This document shows positions 44,299 to 52,187 of a stretch of DNA of 64,000 nt, piece after piece. The stretch covers positions 1 to 64,000 of the forward strand of contig NZ_JAQGJT010000025.1 of NCBI RefSeq assembly GCF_028290495.1, read 5' to 3'. The notes under the pieces were generated by a model that was not told the origin of the DNA, did not search any database, and was given only the letters and a program-made list of their open reading frames with translations. How positions within the stretch are numbered: position 1 is the stretch's first letter; every line of letters starts with the position of its first letter. Origin of the DNA: Tardiphaga sp. Lineage in GTDB: Bacteria; Pseudomonadota; Alphaproteobacteria; Rhizobiales; Xanthobacteraceae. The position numbers were made by a program, and so were the translations under genes.

Positions 44299-45299
44299 CC
44301 GATCCGCGATTTGAGTTGACGGATCACGTCGGGAATCGTGCGGCCTTCGGCGCGGGCCGTGAAGGTCAGCGCCATGCGGTGCTTGAGGATCGGCTCGGCC
44401 AGATCCAGCACGTCGTCGATCGACGGCGCAAGGCGGCCGTCGAGCAGCGCCTTGGCGCGCACCGCGAGCATCAGGGATTGGCTGGCGCGCGGGCCGGGAC
44501 CCCAGGCGATCAGCTTGCTGACGTCGCCGGCATCCGGTCCCGGACGCGCCGAGCGCACCAGGGTCAGGATCGCCTCGACGACACTGTCGCCGACCGGCAG
44601 CCGGCGGACCAGCCGCTGTGCGGTGACCAGCACGTCCGAGGTGATCGCGGCTTTTGCGATGGTCTCGTCGGCGCCGGTGGTCTCGAACAGGATGCGGCGT
44701 TCGGCGTCGCGGTCGGGGTAATCGACGTCGATTTCCATCAGGAAGCGATCGAGCTGCGCTTCCGGCAGCGGGTAGGTGCCTTCCTGCTCCAGCGGATTCT
44801 GCGTTGCCAGCACATGGAACGGCTTCGGCAAGTCATGCCGCGCGCCGGCCACCGTGATGTGCTGCTCCTGCATCGCCTGCAGCAGCGCCGATTGCGTGCG
44901 GGGGCTGGCGCGGTTGATTTCGTCGGCCATCAGCAACTGCGCGAAGACGGGGCCGGCGATGAAGCGGAACGAGCGGCGGCCAGCGACGCTCTCGTCGAGC
45001 ACTTCGGCGCCGAGAATGTCGGAGGGCATCAGATCGGGCGTGAACTGGATGCGCTTGGCGTCAAGACCGAGCGTGGTGCCCAGCGTTTCCACCAGCTTGG
45101 TCTTGGCGAGGCCGGGGACGCCGATCAGCAGCGCATGGCCGCCGGACAGGATCGTCACCAGCGTGTTCTCGATCACCTTGTCCTGGCCGAAGATGACGGT
45201 GGAAATCGCCTGCTTGGCGGTGAGCATCTGGCCCGCGACCTGTTCGGCCGAGCGGACGATCACGTCTTCGAGTTTCTCGACACTGTCTGCGCCAGCCAT
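44295..45299 (-). CDS. MoxR-family AAA+ ATPase
   Basis: 334 residues. Walker A GVPGLAKTKL (about 60), Walker B LLMADEINRASPRTQSAL (about 120), sensor 1 ATQNPLEQEGTYPLPEAQLD and a C-terminal lid. MoxR ATPases act as chaperones that mature VWA-containing partners. First gene of the DUF58-DUF4159-membrane protein operon. A 230-base divergent gap separates it from the DUF1285 gene. Confidence 0.92.
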   Translation of the reverse strand: MAGADSVEKLEDVIVRSAEQVAGQMLTAKQAISTVIFGQDKVIENTLVTILSGGHALLIGVPGLAKTKLVETLGTTLGLDAKRIQFTPDLMPSDILGAEVLDESVAGRRSFRFIAGPVFAQLLMADEINRASPRTQSALLQAMQEQHITVAGARHDLPKPFHVLATQNPLEQEGTYPLPEAQLDRFLMEIDVDYPDRDAERRILFETTGADETIAKAAITSDVLVTAQRLVRRLPVGDSVVEAILTLVRSARPGPDAGDVSKLIAWGPGPRASQSLMLAVRAKALLDGRLAPSIDDVLDLAEPILKHRMALTFTARAEGRTIPDVIRQLKSRIG

Positions 45300-45529
45300 C
45301 CATCGCTCCTTCGGGTGATCGCCTGTCGGCGTCGTCTTGCCATGAACCTCATGCTAATCTCTCAGCGAAGGTCATGGTTTTGCTGAATTAAACTATCCCC
45401 ACATTATCCGGCGGCAGTTATGCACCGCATCACGTTGTGGCGAGTTGGGTTAATGTAAAACACGATGTTTCGACTTTCACCGACTAGCACCAATCGTGCC
45501 AGATCGATGCGACAACCTCAGGGATAACC

Positions 45530-46150
45530 ATGGCGAAGCAAGGGCAGGGCGCGCAAGGCCAGATCGCCACCAGCGGCCTCGAAGGGCTGACCACGGCGGC
45601 GACGCAGGCAGCCGGCGGTAAAGTCCGGGGCCTGCCGCCGGTGCATCTGTGGAATCCGCCGTTCTGCGGCGATCTCGACATGCGCATCGCCTCCGACGGC
45701 ACCTGGTACTATCTGGGCTCGCCGATCGGCCGCGTGGCCCTGGTGCGGCTGTTCTCGACCATCCTGAAGCGCGAAGACGGCAAGCACTTTCTTGTGACTC
45801 CGGTGGAGAAGGTTGGCATTACCGTCGATGACGCGCCGTTCCTGGCGGTGGAGATGGAGAAGCAGTCCGACGAGCGCGGCCCGCGCTTGCGTTTTCGTAC
45901 CAATGTCGATGATTTCGTGGATTGTGACGCCGGGCACCGGCTGCGTTTCGAGACCGCCGACGACGGCGGCCTGATGCCCTATCTGCACGTTCGCGGCGAC
46001 CTGTGGGCCAAGGTGACGCGCGCGCTCTATTACGATCTGGTTGACATCGGCGAGGAGCGGGTGGTCGATGGCAGGCCGATGTTCGGCATTGCTTCCGCCG
46101 GGGAATTCTTCGCCATGGCGGACGCGGAGCAGATGAGGGAAGCGCCTTGA
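45530..46150 (+). CDS. DUF1285 domain protein
   Basis: 206 residues, no membrane segment. After an Ala/Gln-rich start the DUF1285 core begins at HLWNPPFCGDLDMRIASDGTW and continues through PIGRVALVRLFSTILKRE and VTPVEKVGITVDDAPF. The DUF1285 fold is known structurally, but its function is not. AGGGA lies before the ATG. Its stop overlaps the NudL start, forming the first gene of a coupled four-gene unit. Confidence 0.88.
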   Translation: MAKQGQGAQGQIATSGLEGLTTAATQAAGGKVRGLPPVHLWNPPFCGDLDMRIASDGTWYYLGSPIGRVALVRLFSTILKREDGKHFLVTPVEKVGITVDDAPFLAVEMEKQSDERGPRLRFRTNVDDFVDCDAGHRLRFETADDGGLMPYLHVRGDLWAKVTRALYYDLVDIGEERVVDGRPMFGIASAGEFFAMADAEQMREAP

Positions 46151-46824
46151 ACGGACCGATGTTGAAGACCGACGCTGCACCCGCGGAGATCGGTTCATCG
46201 GAGTTCTTCGCCCGCGCCCGCGCCCGGCTGAATTTCGACGTGCCGAACGGTCTCACCGACGCCAGCATGGTGCCGCTCTCCGGTGACGCCGGCAACGACC
46301 GCATGCTGCAGATTATTGCTGCGGAGCAGCCGATCCGCCCCGCAGCGGTGCTGATCGCGGTGGTCGAGCACGAACAGCCGACTATCCTGCTGACCCAGCG
46401 CGCAACGCATCTCAGGGACCATGCCGGACAGGTTTCATTTCCGGGCGGCAAGATCGACGCGACCGATGCTTCGCCGCTCGATGCGGCTCTGCGCGAGGCC
46501 GAAGAGGAGGTCGGGCTGGACCGCTCTTTCGTCGAACCGATCGGCTATCTCGATCTGTACGGCACCGCGTTCGGTTTCCGCATTCTGCCGACGGTGGCGC
46601 GGGTGAAGCCCGGCTTCCAACTGAAGATCAACGAGAACGAGGTGGAGAGCGCTTTCGAGGTGCCGCTGGCGTTTCTGATGGACCCGGTCAATCACCAGAT
46701 CCACAGCAAGGAATTCCGCGGCATGGAACGTTCTTATTACGCGATGCCGTTTGCCGAACGCTACATCTGGGGCGCGACCGCGGGCATCCTGCGCGTGCTG
46801 TATGAACGGATTTGCCTGAAATGA
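46147..46824 (+). CDS. Nudix CoA pyrophosphatase, NudL type
   Basis: 225 residues. Hydrolyses CoA and derivatives to 3',5'-ADP and phosphopantetheine. The NudL signature precedes the Nudix box: LTQRATHLRDHAGQVSFPGG, then ALREAEEEVGL with the metal-binding Glu residues. The start is TTG 46147 (GAGGGAA, 5-9 bases upstream), overlapping the DUF1285 stop; ATG 46159 is an alternative. Its stop overlaps the DUF6111 start. Confidence 0.9.
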   Translation: MNGPMLKTDAAPAEIGSSEFFARARARLNFDVPNGLTDASMVPLSGDAGNDRMLQIIAAEQPIRPAAVLIAVVEHEQPTILLTQRATHLRDHAGQVSFPGGKIDATDASPLDAALREAEEEVGLDRSFVEPIGYLDLYGTAFGFRILPTVARVKPGFQLKINENEVESAFEVPLAFLMDPVNHQIHSKEFRGMERSYYAMPFAERYIWGATAGILRVLYERICLK

Positions 46825-47084
46825 TCCGTCCGCTTTTTACCGAACTCGGCATCTTCCTGATTCCGTTCGCCGTCTATGCGTTGTTTCTGATCGTCAGCCA
46901 AAACGGCGTGACGCTGAAGTCGTCGTGGCCGATCCGCGTGGTCGGTCCGCTGGCCTTCGTCGCTTTGCTGCTGGTGGCGCTCAGCCTGGTGTTGCTGGCG
47001 CAGTTCTCCGGCGCGCCGCCGGATTCGACCTACGTTCCTGCGCATATCGAGAACGGCCGGCTGGTGCCAGGGGTCGAAAAATGA
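46821..47084 (+). CDS. DUF6111 small membrane protein
   Basis: 87 residues from ATG 46821. Two membrane helices (about 9-27 and 41-63, with WPIRVVGPLAFVALLLVAL) and a short hydrophilic tail ending VPGVEK. Matches the small alphaproteobacterial family between nudL and cca. Function unknown. Both ends overlap neighbours by ATGA. Confidence 0.83.
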   Translation: MIRPLFTELGIFLIPFAVYALFLIVSQNGVTLKSSWPIRVVGPLAFVALLLVALSLVLLAQFSGAPPDSTYVPAHIENGRLVPGVEK

Positions 47085-48337
47085 ACGCGGTGCGGATGTT
47101 GCACGATGCGCCGTGGCTGACCTCGGGGGCTGCGGCCACGGTGCTGGCGCTGCTCAACGGCAACGGCGAGGAGGCCCGCGTCATCGGCGGCGCCGTGCGC
47201 AATGCCTTGATGCGCTTGCCGCCAGGCGATCTCGATATCGCCACCACCGCTTTGCCTGAGGAAGTCGTGCGCCGCGCCAGGGCCGCCGGCATCAAATGCG
47301 TGCCGACCGGGCTCGAGCACGGCACGGTGACGTTGGTGGTCGACGGCCAGCCGTTCGAGGTCACGACCTTGCGCGAGGACGTCGAGACCTTCGGTCGCAA
47401 GGCGAAGGTGGCGTTCGGCCGCGACTGGCAGCGCGACGCGCAACGTCGCGATTTCACGATCAACGGCCTGTCGGTGTCATCCGACGGCGTGGTGCATGAC
47501 CACGTCGACGGGCTGATCGATATCGAACATCGCCGTGTCCGCTTCATCGGCGATCCCGACCGCCGTATCGCCGAAGACTATCTGCGCATCCTGCGGTTCT
47601 TCCGCATCCACGCCGCCTACGGCAAAGGCGCGCCGGATCGCGAGGGCTGGCTCGCCTGCATCCGTGGCCGCGGCGGCCTCGCCGGGCTGTCGGCGGAGCG
47701 CGTGAGGATGGAGATGCTGAAGCTGCTGGTCGCCGACGGCGCGTTGACCGCGGTGCAGGCGATGATCGATGGCGGGTTGCTGCTGCAGGTGTTCGGCGGC
47801 GTGACCTATGCGGGGACATTGGCGGCGATGATCGCGGCGGAAGCCAGGCTTTCGCGCGCGCCCGATCCGATGCTGCGGCTGGCGGCGCTTGGCGTCGCGG
47901 TGACGGAAGACGCCAGGCGGCTGGCGCAGCGGCTGCGGCTCACCAATGCGGAGGCGAAGGCGCTGGACTCGATGGGCCATCGCTGGTGGCGCCTCAAGGG
48001 CATGGACGATTCCACCGCGCGCCGGCGGCTGTATCGGCTCGGCGAAGCGCGCTACCGCGACCGGATGATGCTGGCCTGGGCGCGCGCCGGGCAGGGCGCC
48101 GATGATGCGATGTGGAAGACACTGGTAACGCTGCCGGACCGCTGGAAGGCGCCGGCGTTTCCGCTCAAGGCCGCGGACTTCATGGCCCGGGGCGTCGCCA
48201 AGGGGCCTGGCCTCGGCCGCGTCATCGCGCTGGCGGAAGACGCCTGGCTGGCGCAGGATTTCCCGCTGGAGATCGACGTGCTGACCGTGATCGCCGACCA
48301 GACCGTGGCGCGTTTCGCGCGGGATCACACGCTGTAG
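47081..48337 (+). CDS. cca: CCA tRNA nucleotidyltransferase
   Basis: 418 residues from ATG 47081. Adds or repairs the 3' CCA of tRNA (or poly(A), as class II enzymes vary). Class II signatures: RVIGGAVRNAL, DLDIATTA (the DxD metal motif), the RRDFTINGLS segment and RIAEDYLRILRFFRIHA. The start overlaps the DUF6111 stop. A long terminator follows. CCA-adding versus poly(A) specificity cannot be settled by eye, but a single such gene here and the family pattern favour CCA. Confidence 0.91.
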   Translation: MNAVRMLHDAPWLTSGAAATVLALLNGNGEEARVIGGAVRNALMRLPPGDLDIATTALPEEVVRRARAAGIKCVPTGLEHGTVTLVVDGQPFEVTTLREDVETFGRKAKVAFGRDWQRDAQRRDFTINGLSVSSDGVVHDHVDGLIDIEHRRVRFIGDPDRRIAEDYLRILRFFRIHAAYGKGAPDREGWLACIRGRGGLAGLSAERVRMEMLKLLVADGALTAVQAMIDGGLLLQVFGGVTYAGTLAAMIAAEARLSRAPDPMLRLAALGVAVTEDARRLAQRLRLTNAEAKALDSMGHRWWRLKGMDDSTARRRLYRLGEARYRDRMMLAWARAGQGADDAMWKTLVTLPDRWKAPAFPLKAADFMARGVAKGPGLGRVIALAEDAWLAQDFPLEIDVLTVIADQTVARFARDHTL

Positions 48338-48371
48338 CGCCTGTTTTTGTGCCGGACATGATTCCAGAAAA

Positions 48372-48403
48372 AAAGCCGCCGGGTGATCACACCCGGCGGC
48401 TTT
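48372..48403. terminator. Bidirectional intrinsic terminator
   Basis: A perfect 14-bp stem (AAAGCCGCCGGGTG, 48372-48385; CACCCGGCGGCTTT, 48390-48403) with ATCA loop, flanked by A and T runs. It separates convergent cca and the DUF2158 gene. Confidence 0.92.
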
Positions 48404-48425
48404 GATTTTACGACTTCGCCCTCAA

Positions 48426-48632
48426 TCAGGCAGCGTCGTCTTCGTCTTCATCTTCTTCGTCGTCCGAGGCCAGCAGCGCCAGTTCGAGCACCGACAGCGG
48501 CAGGGTCTCGCGGAACAGGTCGCCTTCGTCGCCCATCCACACGCAAACGACCGAGCTGCCGTTGACTTCGGCAACGGTCATCGGATGACCGCCTGATTTC
48601 AGCATGGCGACGTCGCCGGATTTCAATTCCAT
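48426..48632 (-). CDS. DUF2158 (YodC-like) small acidic protein
   Basis: 68 residues from ATG 48632. The DUF2158 core is FKSGDV-like (LKSGDVAMLKSGGHPMTVAE, then VVCVWMGDEGDLF), with a C-terminal acidic tail of Asp/Glu (SDDEEDEDEDD). Function unknown. A longer in-frame ORF to 48779 adds low-quality residues and is rejected. Confidence 0.83.
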   Translation of the reverse strand: MELKSGDVAMLKSGGHPMTVAEVNGSSVVCVWMGDEGDLFRETLPLSVLELALLASDDEEDEDEDDAA

Positions 48633-48732
48633 GATCTTGTCCTTCAAGTTTGCAAGGGGTTTGACGCCGCCGAGGTCATACCGGCCCGTGATGACAGGCC
48701 GAACACAGAGACGATGTCGCGAAGGTCGGCTT

Positions 48733-49458
48733 CTACGCCCCTCGGAGCGATTTAGCGAGATCGCTTCCCAGCCCCACACTGTTTATTGCGGGCGGATTTT
48801 CGCGCGTGAAGGGCGCGGCCGCCGCAGCGATCGCGGCACGGGTGCCGACCTCGACGGAACACAGCACCGGCACCGGTACATTCGGCTGGATGCGCGAGGC
48901 GAGGCCGGCCAGGGCGGCGCCGCCGAGGATCACGACATCGGCGCCGTCCTGCGTGGCAACGGCGGTGCAGGCCGCCGCCAGTTGCGCCAGAGCGGCGTCG
49001 GGATTTTCCGCGATCGCGCCGCCGGTCGGCGCGATCGTGCGCACGGCGGCCAGCCGGTCGGAGAGGCCGATGAGGCCGACGAACTCCGTCAGCATCGGTT
49101 GCCACAGTGCGCCGCCGGTGACGATGGCGAAGCGACGGCCGACCCGGCAGGCCTCCAGACATGACGCTTCGGCCATGCCGACCACCGGCACCGGCGAGAG
49201 TTCGCGCAAGCCAAGCAACCCGGGATCGCCAAAACAGGCGAGATAGACTGCGTCGCAGCCCTCGACATGCCGCGCCAGTGCATCCAGCGCGGCATGGCCG
49301 GCGATCGCGGCCGACGCCCGGCTTGAAATGTAGCGCGCGCCGAACGCGCCGGTGACCGGCACAAAGTCGGCGACGTCGCCGGCGATGGCCGTGACATGCC
49401 GCGCTACCAGCGCGGTGACGGCCTCTGTGGTGTTCGGATTGATCAGCAGGATGCGCAA
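48733..49458 (-). CDS. Asp/Glu racemase superfamily protein (hydantoin racemase-like)
   Basis: 241 residues from TTG 49458 (LRILLINPNTTEAVTAL). Two catalytic-type Cys are present in AVYLACFGDPGLL and PVLCSVEVG, as in hydantoin/aspartate racemases and AroM-like relatives. The NPNTT opening is typical of hydantoin racemase. The start is TTG because no ATG or GTG fits; GAGAG lies upstream. Substrate unknown. Gap to queD is 80 bases. Confidence 0.82.
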   Translation of the reverse strand: MRILLINPNTTEAVTALVARHVTAIAGDVADFVPVTGAFGARYISSRASAAIAGHAALDALARHVEGCDAVYLACFGDPGLLGLRELSPVPVVGMAEASCLEACRVGRRFAIVTGGALWQPMLTEFVGLIGLSDRLAAVRTIAPTGGAIAENPDAALAQLAAACTAVATQDGADVVILGGAALAGLASRIQPNVPVPVLCSVEVGTRAAIAAAAAPFTRENPPAINSVGLGSDLAKSLRGA

Positions 49459-49538
49459 GCGGCGGGCTCTCGTGGGACGGCCCAGCCTACCTGCCGCGTC
49501 ATGAAGCGCCAGCGGCAATCCTGCCGCCTTGTGCGGCT

Positions 49539-49904
49539 TTATGCCTGCGGGCCGAAATAGGTGCAGCTCTCGTTGCAGCTGTCGCGGAACACGCCGACGC
49601 GCACCAGTTGGTCGGCGTGCGCCACGCGTTCCCAGATGAAGCGGGAGAGGTTTTCCAGCGTCGGCGCGCCGAGGGCCGCGATGTTGTTGAGGTATTTGTG
49701 GTCGAGCATTTTCTGCACCTCCGCCATCTGGCGGTCGAGCAGGCCGAGGTCGAGCACCATGCCGGTGGCCGGATCCGGCGTGCCGCGGATCGTCACCTCG
49801 GCGCGAAATGAATGGCCGTGAATTTCCTGGCTGGCGTCGCCCAGCGTCGTGCCGGGCAGCGCATGAGCCGCCTCGAAGCGAAACGATTTCGTCAATTCCC
49901 ACAT
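49539..49904 (-). CDS. queD: 6-carboxytetrahydropterin synthase-like (QueD), catalytic Cys replaced
   Basis: 121 residues, a T-fold enzyme of queuosine synthesis converting dihydroneopterin triphosphate to carboxytetrahydropterin. Zinc ligands are His14, His29 and His31 (EIHGHSF). The usual catalytic CxxxHGH reads SQEIHGH, so the Cys is Ser25; Cys residues occur only near the C-terminus (SCNESC). It sits 28 bases before the queE start on the same strand, which supports the pathway assignment. Confidence 0.84.
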   Translation of the reverse strand: MWELTKSFRFEAAHALPGTTLGDASQEIHGHSFRAEVTIRGTPDPATGMVLDLGLLDRQMAEVQKMLDHKYLNNIAALGAPTLENLSRFIWERVAHADQLVRVGVFRDSCNESCTYFGPQA

Positions 49905-49932
49905 GGCAAGTCGTCGTCCTGGAAGTCAGTAT

Positions 49933-50574
49933 TTATCGAATACCCAGCGTCTTGTGCGTCTGCACGCTCAGCCGCCATTGCGGATGGCGCAGGCAGTAAT
50001 CCACCGCCTGCGCGGTGTTCTGCAGCGCGTTCGGGCCGTCCATCGGCTGCAGCGAATAGCGCTCGAACGGCAGCCCCGCGAACTTCTCCGGCATCGCCTG
50101 CGGCTGCGGATAGACCAGCTTCAACTCATGGCCGCCGGGCACCGCCAGTTCCGCGCCGGCTTTCGGGCTGACGCAGAGCCAGTCGATGCCGTCGGGCGGA
50201 ATCACCGTGCCATTGGTCTCCACGCCGATGCTGAAGCCGTGGCCATGCAGCGCCTCGACCAGCGCCGCATCGACCTGCAGCAGCGGCTCGCCGCCTGTCA
50301 GCACCACGTAGCGGTTGTCTGCAGGCCCCACCCATTGCGCGGCGATGGTTTCTGCCAGTCCGTCGGCAGTGGCGTAACGGCCGCCCAGCGTGCCGTCCAT
50401 GCCGACAAAATCGGTGTCGCAGAACTGACACGTTGCGGCAGGGCGGTCCTGCTCGCGCCCTGTCCACAGGTTGCAGCCTGTGAACCGGCAGAACACCGAC
50501 GCGCGCCCGGCATGGGCGCCTTCGCCCTGCAACGTCAGGAATATCTCTTTTACCGCGTAACTCACCGCACCCAC
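49933..50574 (-). CDS. queE: 7-carboxy-7-deazaguanine synthase
   Basis: 213 residues. Radical SAM enzyme forming 7-carboxy-7-deazaguanine in queuosine synthesis. The variant cluster motif Cx14Cx2C of QueE is present (Cys34, Cys49, Cys52), and GGEPLLQ is the SAM GGE motif. GTG 50574 is the start; a GTG three codons later is possible. queD follows on the same strand. Confidence 0.93.
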   Translation of the reverse strand: MGAVSYAVKEIFLTLQGEGAHAGRASVFCRFTGCNLWTGREQDRPAATCQFCDTDFVGMDGTLGGRYATADGLAETIAAQWVGPADNRYVVLTGGEPLLQVDAALVEALHGHGFSIGVETNGTVIPPDGIDWLCVSPKAGAELAVPGGHELKLVYPQPQAMPEKFAGLPFERYSLQPMDGPNALQNTAQAVDYCLRHPQWRLSVQTHKTLGIR

Positions 50575-50727
50575 TCATCGATTGGCGCACGGTCTAGCGC
50601 AGCCGCGCACGCAATGCCATCGCCACGGCGGCCCTGAGGCGCGCTCTCGATTTCGTGATAGCTAAACCGATTGCACTGCCCCGCCGCGCAGCCCAAAGGT
50701 CGGTCTGGTCAACTTGTCGCAGGCACC

Positions 50728-51270
50728 ATGACACCCCCGCAACCGCCTATGGTCACAACTACCGCCCCGCCCGCCGCCCGGGCGTGCGGCAGTTGTACGA
50801 TGTGCTGCAAGGTCTACCGCATCGACGACCTCGCCAAGCCGGAGGGAAAATGGTGCCTGCATTGCGCGATCGGCTCGGGCTGCAAGATCTATGACACCCG
50901 CCCGCAGCAATGCCGCGACTTCGATTGCGTCTGGGTTCAGGGCGAGGACCTGCCGGCCTCGTGGAAGCCGGAACTGTCAAAGATCGTGTTCTCGGTGTGG
51001 CCGGCGACCGGCTTCATCTACGGCCAGGTCGATCCGAAATCGCCCTACGCCTGGCAGAAGGAGCCGTTTCTGTCGGGGATGCGGAAATGGTCGGAGCAAT
51101 TGCTAGAGCAACGCCGCCATCTGCTGATCTTCATCGGCAGCGACGCCACGCTGATCATGCCGACCGGACCGGTGCCGATCGGGCCGATGTCGCCGGCCGA
51201 CGGCTTTGTCATCCGCGAGACCTTCAATGCGCGCGGCAAGCATTACACCGCCGAGCGCGTCGCCCGCTGA
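50728..51270 (+). CDS. Cys-cluster (YkgJ-like) metal-binding protein
   Basis: 180 residues from ATG 50728. An N-terminal Pro-rich stretch is followed by the cluster CGSCTMCCKV, WCLHC, GCKIYDTRPQQCRDFDC, as in the zinc/iron-chelating CxxCxxCC family. The remainder has no clear domain. Function unknown. Cytosolic and apparently monocistronic. Confidence 0.82.
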   Translation: MTPPQPPMVTTTAPPAARACGSCTMCCKVYRIDDLAKPEGKWCLHCAIGSGCKIYDTRPQQCRDFDCVWVQGEDLPASWKPELSKIVFSVWPATGFIYGQVDPKSPYAWQKEPFLSGMRKWSEQLLEQRRHLLIFIGSDATLIMPTGPVPIGPMSPADGFVIRETFNARGKHYTAERVAR

Positions 51271-51345
51271 ACATGTCGCGCAGCGGGCGCAAGGTCGATA
51301 TTGGCGGCGCCGCGATTTGCGGGCGCCGTCCCGAATTAGGTCGCT

Positions 51346-51365
51346 TACCGGACATTTGTCGGGTA
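51346..51365. promoter_or_regulatory. Palindromic operator candidate before the Crp-like gene
   Basis: TACC-N-GACA-TT-TGTC-N-GGTA, perfect apart from two G residues facing each other. It lies about 82 bases before the TTG start of the Crp-like regulator, suggesting autoregulation. Confidence 0.45.
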
Positions 51366-51446
51366 TGGTGCCTTATCACCGCAAGCCCCCCGGCAGTTAT
51401 CGGTGACAGAGAGTTCCAGTGCTCCCGCCTCTTGCAGGAGAGCACT

Positions 51447-52163
51447 TTGTCCGAACTCGCAATTTCCGTTCGTGAGCATCCCAATCATCTGCTGGCCGTA
51501 TTGCCGGGCGAGACGCTGGCGCTGATGCGGTCGCACTTCACCATTCTCACCCTGAAGCAGGGCGCCGTGCTGTATGAAGCCGGCGATGAGGTCGAGCACG
51601 TCTACTTCCCGCACAGCGGCATGGTGTCGGTACTGGCGGTGATGCAGAACGGCAAGGCGATAGAGACCGCCACTATCGGTCGCGAAGGCGTGGTCGGCGC
51701 GATGGCCGGGCTTGGGCTCTACACTTCGATGGTGCGCGCCGTCGTGCAGCTCCCGATGACCGTCAGCCGGATCAGTGCCGCACGGTTTCGCCATGTCGTC
51801 GCGCTCAGCAAGAGCGTCGAGAATATCTGTATCCGCTACAATGAAGTGCTGCTGACGCAGGCCCGCCTCACCGCGGCGTGCAACGCGCTGCACCCCGTCG
51901 ACGCCCGGTTCTGCCGCTGGCTGCTGCAATCGGCCGACCGTGCCGAGAGCGCTACCTTGCCGCTGACGCAGGAGTTGCTGTCCGAAATGCTCGGCGTGCG
52001 ACGGACTTCGGTGACCGACGTCGCCGGCCGGCTGCAAAAGGAGGGGCTGATCTCGTTTTCGCGCGGGGTGATCCAGATACTCGATCGCCCGGCGCTCGAG
52101 GCGATGACCTGTGAGTGCTACCAGTCGCTGATCGACCAGTCGGCCATGCTGGGCAGCCCGTAG
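51447..52163 (+). CDS. Crp/Fnr family transcriptional regulator
   Basis: 238 residues from TTG 51447 (AGGAG upstream). Cyclic-nucleotide-binding-like beta roll (about 30-120, VYFPHSGMVSVLAVMQNGKA) and a C-terminal winged HTH (about 165-220, LTQELLSEMLGVRRTSVTDV). There is no N-terminal Cys cluster, so it is not an oxygen-sensing FNR. Bound effector unknown. A palindrome precedes it. Confidence 0.88.
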   Translation: MSELAISVREHPNHLLAVLPGETLALMRSHFTILTLKQGAVLYEAGDEVEHVYFPHSGMVSVLAVMQNGKAIETATIGREGVVGAMAGLGLYTSMVRAVVQLPMTVSRISAARFRHVVALSKSVENICIRYNEVLLTQARLTAACNALHPVDARFCRWLLQSADRAESATLPLTQELLSEMLGVRRTSVTDVAGRLQKEGLISFSRGVIQILDRPALEAMTCECYQSLIDQSAMLGSP

Positions 52164-52187
52164 CTGATGTAAGCCGTCCCGGTCTCG

